NCBI RefSeq assembly: GCF_016924775.1
Contig: NZ_JAFFTD010000004.1
Coordinates: 49,704-113,703, forward strand
Direction of reading: 5' to 3'
DNA length: 64,000 bases
Origin: [Mycoplasma] gypis
Lineage (GTDB): Bacteria > Bacillota_I > Bacilli_A > Mycoplasmatales > Metamycoplasmataceae
The stretch's first letter is position 1. Each line of letters starts with the position of its first letter. The notes below the pieces were generated by a model. It was not told the DNA's origin and searched no databases. It saw only the letters and a list, made by a program, of their open reading frames with translations. This document shows positions 1-11,227 of this stretch, one piece after another. A program made the position numbers and the translations under genes.

Positions 1-424
1 CATTTCATTATCTAGTGCACTGGAAAAAATGCGTCTTAATCGTGCTCAAATGGCATTTGTTACAAAAAATAATTCTTCAAATAAAGTACTCGGAATAATA
101 ACTATTGAAGATATTTTAGAAGAACTTGTAGGTGAAATTTACGATGAATATGATGATGAAGAAGATGTTTTCGAAATATCACTTCAACGTTCAAGAGCTA
201 AATCATCAATAAATCTAAAAACATTATTTAAACAACTTGAAATTGATACGGAAAATATTAGCGAAGAAGAATTACAATTGAGTTTAGAAAAATGATTAGA
301 ACAGAAATTGGGGCATAATCTACACAAAAATGATCGTTTTGAATGAGATGAATATGTTTCATTTAAAGTTTTAGAAACAAAAAAAGGGAAATTACCCGCA
401 ATAATTGAAGTTAATATTTTATAA
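1..424 (+). CDS. CorC/HlyC (CNNM) family protein, C-terminal part
   Basis: This is the 3' end of a CNNM/CorC-type membrane protein, a family linked to divalent-cation homeostasis. The membrane DUF21 part lies outside the window. The visible 140 or so codons contain the end of the second CBS domain, with the family signature GIITIEDILEELVGEI, then an acidic stretch, then the CorC_HlyC domain that normally ends the protein. TGA at 293 and 344 must be Trp. The frame is open to the window edge, so it is cut only by the window. A hairpin terminator follows immediately. Confidence 0.85.
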
Positions 425-468
425 AACGCAAATCAACTGTTTTCTCAGTTCTGCGTTTTTTATTTTTT
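423..468 (+). terminator. Rho-independent terminator after corC-like gene
   Basis: Inverted repeat AAAACGCA/TGCGTTTT with an inner ACTG/CAGT stem, followed by a long T run. It starts at the stop codon of the upstream gene. Confidence 0.8.
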
Positions 469-551
469 TCTTTGTCAAATGGTAAAAAAAGATAATTTAG
501 TTATATAAAATAATTGAAATTTAAAATTACACATTTTTAGATTAAACGGCA

Positions 552-583
552 CAAAAAAACAACAACACAGTGTTGTTGTTTTA
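552..583 (-). terminator. Rho-independent terminator of tig
   Basis: Near-perfect palindrome of AAAACAACAACAC and its complement. Read on the minus strand it is followed by a T run, and it lies about 20 bp beyond the tig stop codon. Confidence 0.75.
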
Positions 584-602
584 ATATTAATTAGTTTGAA
601 AA

Positions 603-2027
603 TTATTTTTCTGATTCTTTTTTAGCTTTTGTTGTTTTTTTAGCTGGAGTTTTTGTTGCTTTTTCTTTAGCTTCTGATGATTCTTTTTTAGCTTTTGTTG
701 TTTTTTTAGCAACTACTTCTTCGTCTTCAAAAACTGTTTTGTAATTTTTTGGATCGTTGTATTCAGCTAATTTAGCAATAATTTTTTTATTGATTAAAGG
801 TAATTGAATTTGTTCTTTTGAAACTAATTTTTTAATTTCTTCAGCAGGCATGTTGTATAGTTTTGCGAATAATTCGTATTCTTTATCGTAATCGCTTTCT
901 TCAACTGTAATGTTTTCTGCTTTAGCTACTGCTGTATATGTGAATGATACTTTAAGGTTTTTAACAACTTCTTCGTGGATTTCTTGTGCTAATTTTTCTT
1001 TTGTTGATTTAATAGCATCTATGTATTGTTCAACTGTAGCACCTTGTTGTTTTAATGAAGCTTCAAAACGTTTGTAGTATTCGTTCATTTCTTTTCTTAC
1101 GATTTGTTGTGGTAATGGATATTCTGAAACAGCAACAATTTTATCCATGATGTCTCTTGCAAATTTATCTTTAGCTTGTTGAACTTTTTCACGATGTGTT
1201 AAATCTTTTAAGTATACTTTTAGTTCATCTAAGTTTGTGATGTTTGGCATTGATAATGATTTAATGAATTCTTCATTTAATTCAGGAAGATCTGGTCTTT
1301 TAACTTTGTTAATTTTTACTTTAAATGTAGCTTCTTTTCCACGTAAAGCTTCCATGTGATATTCTGCTGGGAAAGCAACGTTGAATTGACCTTCATCACC
1401 CTTTTTAAATTGTTTTAGTGAATCTTCAAATCCTGGGATAAATTGATTTGAACCAATAACGATGTCGAAACCTTGAGCTTCTCCACCATCAAATGCTTCA
1501 CCATCAACAAATCCTTTAAAATCAAAGTTAACACTGTCACCATCTTTAATTTGATCTTCAACTTCAATACTTAGAGCGTGACGTGATAACATTTTTTGAA
1601 TTTGAGCATCAATATCTTTATCTGTTACTTTAATTGAGTCTAATTTAACTCCTAAATCTTTGTATTCACCTAATTTAACTTCTGGTAAAACTGGGTATGA
1701 ATATTCTAAAACAAGTTCATCAGCATCAGCCTTAACAATGTTTCATTCTGGAGCATCAATAACAAAATCTTTTTCAGTTATTTTTTCAGCTGCTAATTTT
1801 GCTAACTCGTTAACCATAACTTGTACAGCTTTAGCTTGTACTTGTCCGTCTGAAATGTATTTTTCAGCTTCCGAAGCAGGAACTTTCCCTTTTCTAAATC
1901 CTTTAACCTCTAAGTTAGCAAGCAAGTTTTTACGCGCTTTATCTTGTTCTTCTTTTCATTGTTTTGAATCAGCTGTAACTGTTACTAATAATTCAGATTT
2001 CTTTTTATCTAATTTTCTTTTAATCAT
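603..2027 (-). CDS. tig: Trigger factor, ribosome-associated chaperone and prolyl isomerase
   Basis: Trigger factor binds nascent chains at the ribosome exit tunnel and assists folding. The 474-aa protein has the N-terminal ribosome-binding domain (GFRKGKVP near residue 45), a central FKBP-type isomerase domain (roughly 155-245, with DGDSVNFDFKGF and GSNQFIPGFEDSL), and the helical C-terminal substrate-binding domain. TGA at 1743 is Trp. The ATG at 2027 follows an AAGGAG site. The family usually ends near residue 430; here a lysine-rich tail of about 40 residues follows, containing a 22-residue direct repeat. The gene is monocistronic, with its own terminator. Confidence 0.93.
612..710. repeat. 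33-bp direct repeat in the tig tail
   Basis: A 33-bp sequence at 612-644 recurs exactly at 678-710. The spacing is 66 bp, so it stays in frame and encodes a repeated lysine-rich block (AKKES-type) at the trigger factor C terminus. Confidence 0.85.
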
Positions 2028-2111
2028 ATGTGTAAAACTCCTTTTTAATTTATAAAAATAGATAATAATATTATATATTAAAAATATTAATTTAGCACTT
2101 AAAGTGTTAAA

Positions 2112-2140
2112 GTGTTAAAAAAAGAGCATAAGCTCTTATT
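2112..2140 (-). terminator. Terminator overlapping the stop of the next minus-strand gene
   Basis: Hairpin AAGAGC/GCTCTT with a T run on the minus strand. The stop codon of the gene ending at 2136 lies inside the stem. Confidence 0.6.
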
Positions 2141-2840
2141 TTTTAAAAAATTCATAAAAGTCTAATTCGCTTTGATTTAAATCATCGACTGATTTTTTTC
2201 CCAATAAACATCAAGTAACATTCAAAACAAGACCTTGAAAGTTTTTTGTTTTTTCAAGGATAATATTGATTCAGTTTTCCACTAAAAATGTAGTAAAAAC
2301 TTGGATTGCAATTTTTCCAGCACTTGGATCTTTTTCAAATTCTTCATTAATAACTTTTTTGATTGCAATAATATCTTTGTTTGACTCAAGATTGATTGTT
2401 TTTGATGGGTTAAAAGAAACACCTTTAAAAGTATAGTTGTAGTCAATATTTTTTTCATTTAGCATATTGTAGAATAAAACGGCCATTGATTGATGATTTT
2501 CATATAAATTAAAAAACTCTTGAATATCTTGTGCATGTTTGTCGATATCATCTTTTAGTTTTAACTGATTGAAAAAAATCATAAACCCATAATCCATTTG
2601 ATCAGTTTTTAGAACTGAAAGGATTTGTTGTGTTGTTAATGAGGTTTTAAAATCAGGATGTATTAAACAATTACGAATAATATCGTGTTCTATTTCTCTT
2701 AATTCGGGGCGGTATCCAAAAATTTCAATATCACCAGCTGTTTGTTTTAATTTAAATAATGCTGCAATAGGATCTGAATCAATGTTTTCTTCAACAAATT
2801 GAATAATTTCTTTATATTTTTTTTCGTTTTTGTATGTCAT
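2136..2840 (-). CDS. Conserved mycoplasma helical protein, possibly DUF3196-type
   Basis: Unrecognised soluble protein of 234 aa, with no signal peptide or membrane segment. TGA at 2271 and one more near the 3' end are read as Trp; without them the frame stops early. The composition is helical with alternating charged and hydrophobic residues. It resembles the small repeat-helix proteins annotated as DUF3196 in mycoplasmas, but I cannot confirm this without a profile search. It lies 59 bp downstream of the TM2-type gene on the same strand and probably shares its transcript. No strong Shine-Dalgarno precedes the ATG. Confidence 0.6.
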
Positions 2841-2871
2841 ATCTTAATTATATTTTTCTTTTTTTAAAAAA

Positions 2872-2893
2872 AGTCTCAATTTAGTCTCAATTT
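2872..2893. repeat. 11-bp perfect tandem repeat
   Basis: AGTCTCAATTT occurs twice head to tail (2872-2882, 2883-2893) in the gap between two minus-strand genes. No function is evident. Confidence 0.8.
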
Positions 2894-2899
2894 TTCCCA

Positions 2900-3334
2900 T
2901 TATTCTTCTGATTTATTTTCATTTTCAGAAGAATTTTCACCAAATGAAGCAAGATAAGATTCTAAAAGATTTTTATCAGATGCAGGAGTTAATTTTTTAC
3001 CTTCAACATCTTTTAAATTTCCATTAAAGCAGCGAATAATGTCAATTGAAGAAATTAATAATGCTCCCACAAGATAAAGAACTGAAATAACAATTCCTAA
3101 AATTGAACCTAAAACACTAACTCCTTCAGGTTTTACACTAACAAGTACGATCATAGCAATTAAGTTAATAACAGCAATGACACCAAAAAAAAGTCATGCA
3201 AAGCCAGTTTTTTTGTAGCCTAAGTAGAAAGAAGGAACACCTAATCCCTTAAAAATACTTAGTATTAGAAAAGTGTTAACATCACGTTTTGAAATATTTT
3301 GGTAAACTTCTAATATTTCTTCTTTTTTATACAT
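2900..3334 (-). CDS. TM2-domain-like small membrane protein
   Basis: A 144-aa protein. Residues about 28-60 carry a TM2-type pattern (GLGVPSFYLGYKKTGFAW, then a hydrophobic stretch). A second pair of hydrophobic segments follows near 70-105, then a charged, Glu-rich C-terminal tail. TM2 proteins are small two-helix membrane proteins of poorly known role. TGA inside the first helical hairpin is Trp. The ATG at 3334 is preceded by AAGGAG. The gene diverges from eno, with about 55 bp between the starts. Confidence 0.7.
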
Positions 3335-3357
3335 ATAACTCCTTAATGAATATATTA

Positions 3358-4757
<1,400 letters not shown>

Positions 4758-4768
4758 AAAAATAAATT

Positions 4769-4798
4769 AAAAATCAGTCAAAAGACTGATTTTTTTTA
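4769..4798 (+). terminator. Rho-independent terminator of eno
   Basis: Stem AAAATCAGTC/GACTGATTTT, loop AAAA, then a T run, just after the eno stop. Confidence 0.85.
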
Positions 4799-4817
4799 CT
4801 CCTTGTTAAAAATAACC

Positions 4818-5210
4818 TTATTTATTAGAATTTAATTTTTTTAATTCTGCTAAGATTAATTCTTCTGTTGTAGGAACAGGTGCTACTGGTGCTGGTTTAG
4901 GTTTTTTAGAATCTCTGTAGTTTTTAATTAAGTAAACAATTAAAAGTCCAAAGAAAATAAATCCTGTAACAATTAAGAAATTGATTAAAGCTCCAATGAA
5001 TTTTCCATATAAAATTGCACCGTGTTTCATGTCGCTAAGATCTTTCATTTTATCTCCAACGGCATTTACGATAGCTCCCATGATAATATCGTTTGCTAAA
5101 GATGCTACTAAAGCTCCAAATACTGTACCAAGTAGTAGCCCGATAGCTAACATAAACATGTTTCCTTTTGCAACAACTTTCTTAGCGTCGTTTCATGATT
5201 TTTTAAACAT
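4818..5210 (-). CDS. mscL: Large-conductance mechanosensitive channel
   Basis: MscL opens under membrane tension and releases solutes, a plausible safety valve for a wall-less cell. The 130-aa protein has the first helix (LAIGLLLGTVFGALVASLAND, residues about 20-40), a short extracytoplasmic loop, the second helix (about 70-95), and a Pro-rich cytoplasmic tail ending in a basic amphipathic stretch. TGA at codon 6 is Trp. I chose the ATG at 5210 because it restores the usual N-terminal amphipathic helix. No Shine-Dalgarno is seen, and a TATAAT-like box lies about 8 bp upstream of the ATG. Confidence 0.9.
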
Positions 5211-5298
5211 GTTTAAAATTATACCACAATACAAAAATATAAAAAAAACAAAGTAAATAATTAAAAATTAGTTTTTTTTACAAAAATAATCACAATAA

Positions 5299-5323
5299 TA
5301 AAAAAACACTGTTTAAAACAGTG
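5299..5323 (-). terminator. Terminator of the minus-strand gene ending at 5326
   Basis: Stem CACTGTTT/AAACAGTG followed on the minus strand by a T run, directly after the stop codon. Confidence 0.8.
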
Positions 5324-5325
5324 AA

Positions 5326-5889
5326 TTATATTTCCATGCTTGGGAAATCATTTGGAGTATTTGTTTTGTTTATTGAATTTTTAATTAATCAAAATTTTTC
5401 AATTTGTTTCATTGTTTGAAAAGAAAAGACAATAGCAACAATTCATACGATTCCTATAAATAAACCCAAAATAAATAATATTTTTGTATATGAAGCCTTT
5501 TTACTTGCTTCGTCAATTGAACTAAATAAGAAGAAATTTGTTTGATCTCCTGAAGACATTAAAATCATTTGTTCTTTTTCTAGTTGTTTATTAATTTCAT
5601 TTAAGGTTTTACTAATAAAAACAACAAAGACAATGCTTAAAATAAACGAAATTATTATTATAGCAGATATAAATGAGGTGAAACTTATCACAGCTTTAGG
5701 TGTGCTATCTTTAAAATTATAACTAGCACCCTCATTGCTAACTTCTATTTTATCAACACCATTAACAAAATTTGCAATAATTACGCTATAACCAATGATT
5801 GTTGTAATAAATACAACAACAAAAAAGATAATATAACCTATTGTTCAATTTTTAAGTTTAGTTTTTAAATCTAAAAGTGTTTTTTCCAT
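5326..5889 (-). CDS. Hypothetical three-helix membrane protein
   Basis: Unrecognised 187-aa protein. Hydrophobic segments lie near residues 17-40, 66-90 and 138-160, with a charged stretch between the second and third (KTLNEINKQLEKEQ) that looks helical. TGA codons at two places are Trp. It follows the permease gene on the same strand after 25 bp and is probably the last gene of that transcript. That placement suggests an accessory role near the transporter, but no domain supports it. Confidence 0.6.
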
Positions 5890-5914
5890 ACCATTTCCTA
5901 TTTTTTAATATTCA

Positions 5915-7597
5915 TTAATAATTAAAATTATAAGATTTTTTTCAGAAAATTTGTGTTCTTTTATTCGAATTAAGGCGTGTTCTTGCATATATGGACACAA
6001 AATTTATAACTATAATTATGAACATTGAAATTCAAATGTATGGTGTCAAATCATAAAATGAACTATTTTCGTGGTGAGTCATGTAATAACCAAGCATTGA
6101 AGAACCAACGAAACCATAGTTTATAAAATTACGTACATGTTTTTCAATTTCGAAAAAAAGAAGAGTAATGAAAGGGATTTTAATCTTAGGCAAAATGTAA
6201 TTATTAAAAATTTTTCAGTTTGAATTGGATTGTCTTTTAAGTGTTATTATGCTTTGTGTTTTAATCTTTTGAATATTTTCGTTTAGTTGTTTAGTTAAAA
6301 CCAGTGATGAGTGTCAAGCAAAAATAAAGATAAAACCAGAAACTTCGTTTTTAAATACAATGTTAAAAACGTAAAATAAAGTTAAAGAAGGAATCACTCT
6401 GATAAAAGTCATTAAAATTCTTGTTACAACTCATCAATATTTAGAATTTGTTTTACTATTTGAAATTAAAAGATTGAAATAAGTAAAGACAATTGTAAAA
6501 AAGATTGAAATATAAATTAAACAAATTAACTCTAAAAGAATATAAAAAATATTTTTATTTTGACTAACAACTCCTCAGTTAGGATTGAATAATGGCTTAA
6601 ACAGCTCATTGTTAGAAGTGTTTCGAAATTCAGGATTAGGAATTTTAACTAATAATCAAATAACAAAAATAAAGAAAATAATTCAAAGAAATATTTTTAC
6701 AATAAAATATATTTTCTTTTTAACAACTGAATCTGAATTGCAAATCTTTGTGCTTAATTTAATTTTATTGGTGATAATATATAAAATTCACTCATTTGCA
6801 ACGGTAAAAACAACAAAAAACATTAATGGAATAAGTAGTTGGTGCATATTAAAAATACTATTGCTTCCGTGATTTAGTAATTCACCAATACCTGAAATAC
6901 CAAGGTAACCAAACACAGCTGTTCAACGCATATTTGTTTCAAATGAATACAAAGCATAAATAATAATATTATTAGAAATTTTAGGAATTATAAAACGAAC
7001 AAAGACAAAAAATTTATTTTGATTTTGTCGCAACATTTTTTTTCAATATGTATTATCGAGATTTTCAATTGTTTCAGAGATAAATTTATGTAATCACAGT
7101 CACGTAAATCAACTGATTAATAATACTGAAGCAAGTTGCTTTTCGAATGAATTTACAAAAATGTAGATATAAAGTCATTCAGGGAAAGCACGAAAGAAAG
7201 TTAAAAGTATTTTAATAAAGAAAGATCAATACTTAGAATTGCTTTTATTATTTGAAATTGAAGCAGTAAAAATTGCAATTAATAATCCAAGTACTGTACC
7301 TAAAAAAGTAACTTTTATTGTTATTCACAAATATTTAATACTCAATATTCACAAGTTTTCATTAAGTAAGTCAGATGAAGAATAAGGACTAAAAAGATTT
7401 TTAATATTTTCTCATAAAACATTAAAACCAAAAGTATTAACACCAAAAGCACTAAATCATAAAGCAAAAATTAAAATAAAAAACAAAATTAAAAAAACCA
7501 ACCTTTTTGTTCAAGGTTTATATTTTTTAGCAATAAGTTGATTATTTTTTGTTATTGTTCATGATCAAAAATTTGATTTTATATTAGTTTGTTCCAT
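5915..7597 (-). CDS. Fused double ABC permease, P69/PhnE-type
   Basis: Inner-membrane permease of 560 aa with about 12 hydrophobic segments and many TGA-encoded tryptophans. The two halves are similar: NNKSNSKYW...FFRAFPE in the first matches NSKTNSKYW...FIRVIPS in the second, and each has an EAA-like loop ending in IPK or LPK that would contact an ATPase. This is the architecture of mycoplasma P69 in the P37-P29-P69 system, which is related to phosphonate/thiamine importers. Its start overlaps the end of the P37-like gene by 14 bp. The usual ATPase gene (P29) is not between them. Confidence 0.75.
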
Positions 7598-8747
7598 TAA
7601 TTGCTTTTAAGTAAAAATCCTTTATTTCTTTTTCTTTTCCAATACTATCTTGATATCCATTAACACCAATTAAATATCCAAAGTCATCTTTTTGACTCAT
7701 CATCACTGAAACAAGTAATTTAAGTTGATCTTTAGAAAGTGAATTATTTGCTATCAAGATATTAAATGAAATTGGGTCTGTCATTGTTAAAATTTCAGCT
7801 CTTTCACCATTAGGTCTTGAGAATAATTTTGAATTTCTATCTGAATGGTGATATGCATATTCGCCTTCTTCACCAAGGAAAATATGTTGTTTAAAGTTAA
7901 ACATGTCTTTTGCGCTTTGACCTTTAACATAGGAAGCAAAAAGATCATTATTCTTTTCTTTTTCTTGTGCAAAAGAAGTAAATTTATTATCCACTTTGTT
8001 AAAATGTTTTTTAAACAAAATTTCAGGATAAACATATTTTGAGTTCGAATTAGAGTTTGAAGCAGTAACAATTCCGAAACTTTTGAATGTTTTTCAGTCT
8101 TTTTGTTGTCAAGCTTGTTTAATTTTTGAAATAGTATCATCGTCTCCAGCGATAAAAATTGCTCCACGATAATAATTTACTTGACGTGTTTTGTCATAAA
8201 AAGTATTGTATATTCCATATTTATATTGATATTCATCATCGCTTCATTGACTGAAAGGTTTTTTAGAAAAATCAATATTAATATCATTAACCATTTGTGC
8301 AAACGCTTCATCATCTTCGCCATAAAAAAGAGGAGTGTTATCATGCTTAGGAGCAAAAGTAGTTGTTTGTGCAACAGTTTGGATTTTGTCGATATTTAAC
8401 TGACTTTGGTTAGCTTTTTGCATTAAAAAGACTGAAGTTGAAAAACCAATTTGAGCACGGTTTGCATAAACTGAATCAAAAACCGCACGATTATCTGAAT
8501 TAAGAGAAGGTTTTATTTTTATATCTGGAGTATCCTTTAATTTTTCATTCTTTTGTTTAAGTTTATTGTACTCATTTTCAATGTTTTTAAAGAATGTAAT
8601 CTTATTGATATCAAACCCCTTTTTTCAAGGAGTAGGCATAACCATATTAATTTCTTGTACTTGTTCATGTTGACATTGAGCAGCAACAAAAGGAATACAA
8701 GCTAAACTAAGTCCGATTGAAGGCAATAAAAGGGTTTTTAGTCTCAT
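7584..8747 (-). CDS. P37-like (Cypl) substrate-binding lipoprotein
   Basis: A 387-aa surface lipoprotein with a signal peptide ending in the lipobox AAQC (Cys25). It resembles the mycoplasma P37 family of extracytoplasmic binding proteins, which M. hyorhinis work has linked to thiamine pyrophosphate. The mature part shows the type II binding-protein pattern (VMPTPWKKGF near the start, then NRAQIGFSTSVFLM). Several TGA codons are Trp. The ATG at 8747 follows AGGAGA. Encoded with the fused permease, it presumably feeds it. Thiamine pyrophosphate would be the cofactor of PdhA/PdhB encoded 8 kb away, but the substrate here is an inference. Confidence 0.75.
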
Positions 8748-8802
8748 TTTTTCTCCTAAAATGCATTTTTTATCTTTATTTCTATCATTATTGTTTTTAA
8801 AT

Positions 8803-8808
8803 TATAAT
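8803..8808 (+). promoter_or_regulatory. -10 element for the S1-domain/PGI-like/mtnN operon
   Basis: TATAAT lies 31 bp upstream of the ATG at 8839, in the divergent gap with the P37-like gene. Confidence 0.5.
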
Positions 8809-8838
8809 TTAATAATGAGTAAATTAGAAAGGACTTTT

Positions 8839-9186
8839 ATGCATATTTTTTCATCGGGTGAAATAATCGAGTGTAAGGTTGTAAGGATTTATCGTTCTTT
8901 TATTTTGTGTGAAACAAAAAGACGACAAATATGCAAACTAAATTTAAAAGATGTAAGCGATTTTTATATTCAAGATTTAAATGACATTTTTTGTGTCGGA
9001 GATTTTATTGATGTGCAAGTTTTAAATTATGATGTTGAGAAAAAAACTTACATTGTATCTTTTAAAAATATTCATCCACGCTATTTAAGAAATCCTTTTG
9101 AATTTAAATTTCAAAGTGATGCAAAATCATTTGAAAAACTTTTAAGTTTTTGTACAGGAGAATTAAAAAATGAACGAAAAAATTAA
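8839..9186 (+). CDS. S1-domain RNA-binding protein
   Basis: A 115-aa protein made mostly of one S1/OB-fold domain (residues about 8-72; GEIIECKVVRIYRSFILCE, then VGDFIDVQVL and IVSFKNIHPR). Such small S1 proteins (YabR/GSP13-like) bind RNA or ribosomes. The same frame extends upstream to 8761, but the ATG at 8839 has a GAAAGGA site at the right distance and starts just before the S1 domain, so I use it. The 3' end overlaps the next gene by 17 bp, so the two are translationally coupled. Confidence 0.8.
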   Translation: MHIFSSGEIIECKVVRIYRSFILCETKRRQICKLNLKDVSDFYIQDLNDIFCVGDFIDVQVLNYDVEKKTYIVSFKNIHPRYLRNPFEFKFQSDAKSFEKLLSFCTGELKNERKN

Positions 9187-10468
9187 GTTAAATATTAAGA
9201 ATGCTTTAAAAGATTCAATCTATTTGAATTATCGTGACATTGTTAAAGATATTAATTATAAAATCCAAAACAGAACTTGTGAAGGACAAGAATTTTTACC
9301 ATTTTTAGATTTACAAGAAACAGCTAATAAATCGCATGATATTAAATATATCCAAAAATGATCAAAAGAACTTCAAAAAGACGTTGAAATTTTAGTTGTT
9401 ATTGCTCCATATGGATTATGTTTACAATCTAAAGCAGCCATTGATTTTTATTTTGGTTCAGCATCTTATAACAATAATAAGAATATGGAAATTATCTATG
9501 TGGATCATATTCTTAGTGGTCGTGAATGCGAAATGATTACTGAGTATTTGGAAAATCGCCGTTTTGCAATTAATGTAATTTCTAAAAATGGAAATGATAT
9601 TGAAGTTTTAGCCAACTTTAAAATTTTAAGAGCAATTCTTGAACAAAAACTCGGTTCAAAAAATGCATCTAATTATGTTTTTATAACAACAAATGCAAAT
9701 CGTGGAAAATTAAATCAAATTGCCCAACAAAAAAATTATCGTATGTTTGTATTTTTAGATAGCATTGTAGAAGCTTATTCTTCACTTACAGCAGTAGGTT
9801 TATTTCCAATGGCTTGTGCAGGAATAGATATTGAAAAGGTATTAAAGGGAGCAAAAAAAGCATCAGAAATTTATTTAAAAGATGAGTTGTCAATTAATCA
9901 TGCTTACTGTTATGCAGTTGCAAGATTTTCATTACAAAAAAATGGACTAAATCATGAAATATTTGTAAATTATGATGAAAGCACTGATTCACTTTCAAAA
10001 TGATGACAATATATTTTTTCCGAATCTGATGGGAAACAAAAACGTTCTCTATATTTGGATACTGCTTCATTTTCAAAAGAAATCTCAACAAGATTACAAT
10101 TTGTCCAAGATGGGTTTAACAATATTTTTCAAACTTTTATTTTTGTGGATAAACCATCGACAGACTTTATTGCCAATATTGTTGACGACGAATTAGAAGG
10201 ATTGAGTTCGTTGGGAAGCACAACACAATATCAATTACAAAAAATGTCATACGATTCTATCGTTAAGACAAATCACAAAATTGGAAAGATTAGAAATATT
10301 GAAATTTTAGTGGAGGATGATCGCGAAGAGACTATTGGACACTGAATAGTATTTTTCCAAAATGCAAGTTTAATGAGCGCATTTCTACACGGATTAAATC
10401 CATTCCATAATAATTCTTATGATATTTATGATGCTCAAGTTTTAGACTATTTAAAAGGTAATGAATAA
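9170..10468 (+). CDS. Glucose-6-phosphate isomerase-like protein, diverged active site
   Basis: A 432-aa protein, the size and fold pattern of bacterial PGI. The alignment runs through VISKNG..., AYSSLTAVGLFPMACAGID and the C-terminal SAFLHGLNPF. Key blocks are altered: the GIGGSYLG loop reads APYGLCLQ, the SKSGTT phosphate loop reads SKNGND, the GGR before (Y/F)S reads VEA so the active-site Arg is gone, and the region of the C-terminal catalytic Lys (VEAYK) reads YDIYD. It may be a much-diverged isomerase or a non-catalytic relative. Two TGA codons at 10001-10006 are Trp. AGGAGA precedes the start. Confidence 0.7.
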
Positions 10469-11127
10469 TGCTTTTTGTCTTTGCTGAACTGCAAGAATGC
10501 CAAAACATACTGAAAATTTCTAATATTAAAGAAAGAATTATTTTGAACAAAGTTCAAGAAATTTACATTTGTGAATACGATAATGTACATTTCTTTATTG
10601 GAATAAGTGGAGTTGGAAAAGTGAATGCAGCAACTTTTTTAACTTATTTTCTTTCACATTATGAAGTAACAGATATTTTTAATATAGGAACTTCAGGTGC
10701 TCTTAATGGGCAATACAAGATTGGAGATATAGTTTCTGTAACTAAAGGAATTTATTGAGACGTAGATCTTAGTGTATTACCAGGTTATAAAAAAGGTCAA
10801 CTACCAGGTTTAAATGATTACTTTTATGCGTTGAAAAAACCAGAAATTAACACTGATTTTAGTGATGCTAAAATTATTTGTGGAGATTCCTTTGCAACAC
10901 TTTCAGCGCTTGAAAAAAATGAGTTTAAAGCTGATTTAGTCGATATGGAATCTGTTGCATTATTGCAAACTTTAGAACTTTTAAAAAAAGAAGTGGGATT
11001 TTATATCTTTAAGGTTATTTCTGATAATTTATTAAAAAAGAGCAATCAAGAAGATTATTCAGCAAGCACAAACTTATGTGCAGAAAGAATTGAACAGCTG
11101 TTTATAAAACTAATAAAAAACCAATAA
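10468..11127 (+). CDS. mtnN: 5'-methylthioadenosine/S-adenosylhomocysteine nucleosidase
   Basis: MtnN cleaves adenine from MTA and SAH, by-products of methyl transfer and polyamine synthesis. The 219-aa protein shows the PNP/UDP-phosphorylase family blocks: ISGVGKVNAA near residue 45, NIGTSGAL near 72, the substrate-binding VDMES (Glu) near 150, and VISDN with the catalytic Asp near 178. TGA at 10756 is Trp. Its ATG overlaps the stop of the PGI-like gene (TAATG), so it is the third gene of the operon. AAAGG lies upstream within that gene. A strong terminator follows. Confidence 0.85.
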
Positions 11128-11158
11128 TAAGCATGTTTTCGTGCTTATTTTTTATATT
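11125..11158 (+). terminator. Terminator of the S1/PGI-like/mtnN operon
   Basis: Stem AATAAGCA/TGCTTATT, then T-rich sequence, overlapping the mtnN stop region. Confidence 0.8.
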
Positions 11159-11176
11159 TTTAGCTATGAAAAGTTA

Positions 11177-11182
11177 TATAAT
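11177..11182 (+). promoter_or_regulatory. -10 element of the pdhD promoter
   Basis: TATAAT 45 bp upstream of the pdhD start, just after the preceding terminator. Confidence 0.55.
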
Positions 11183-11227
11183 TAATAACATATTATTTAT
11201 GTTAAACAAATTAGTTAAAGGAGAAAA

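Noticed and set aside
1660..2055. 131-codon plus-strand ORF over tig
   Set aside because: It is the antisense shadow of the trigger factor gene, which has a clear product, start site and terminator on the other strand.
7787..8399. Several ORFs on both strands within the P37-like gene
   Set aside because: The lipoprotein frame with TGA as Trp is continuous from 8747 to 7584 and explains the region. The others are shadows.
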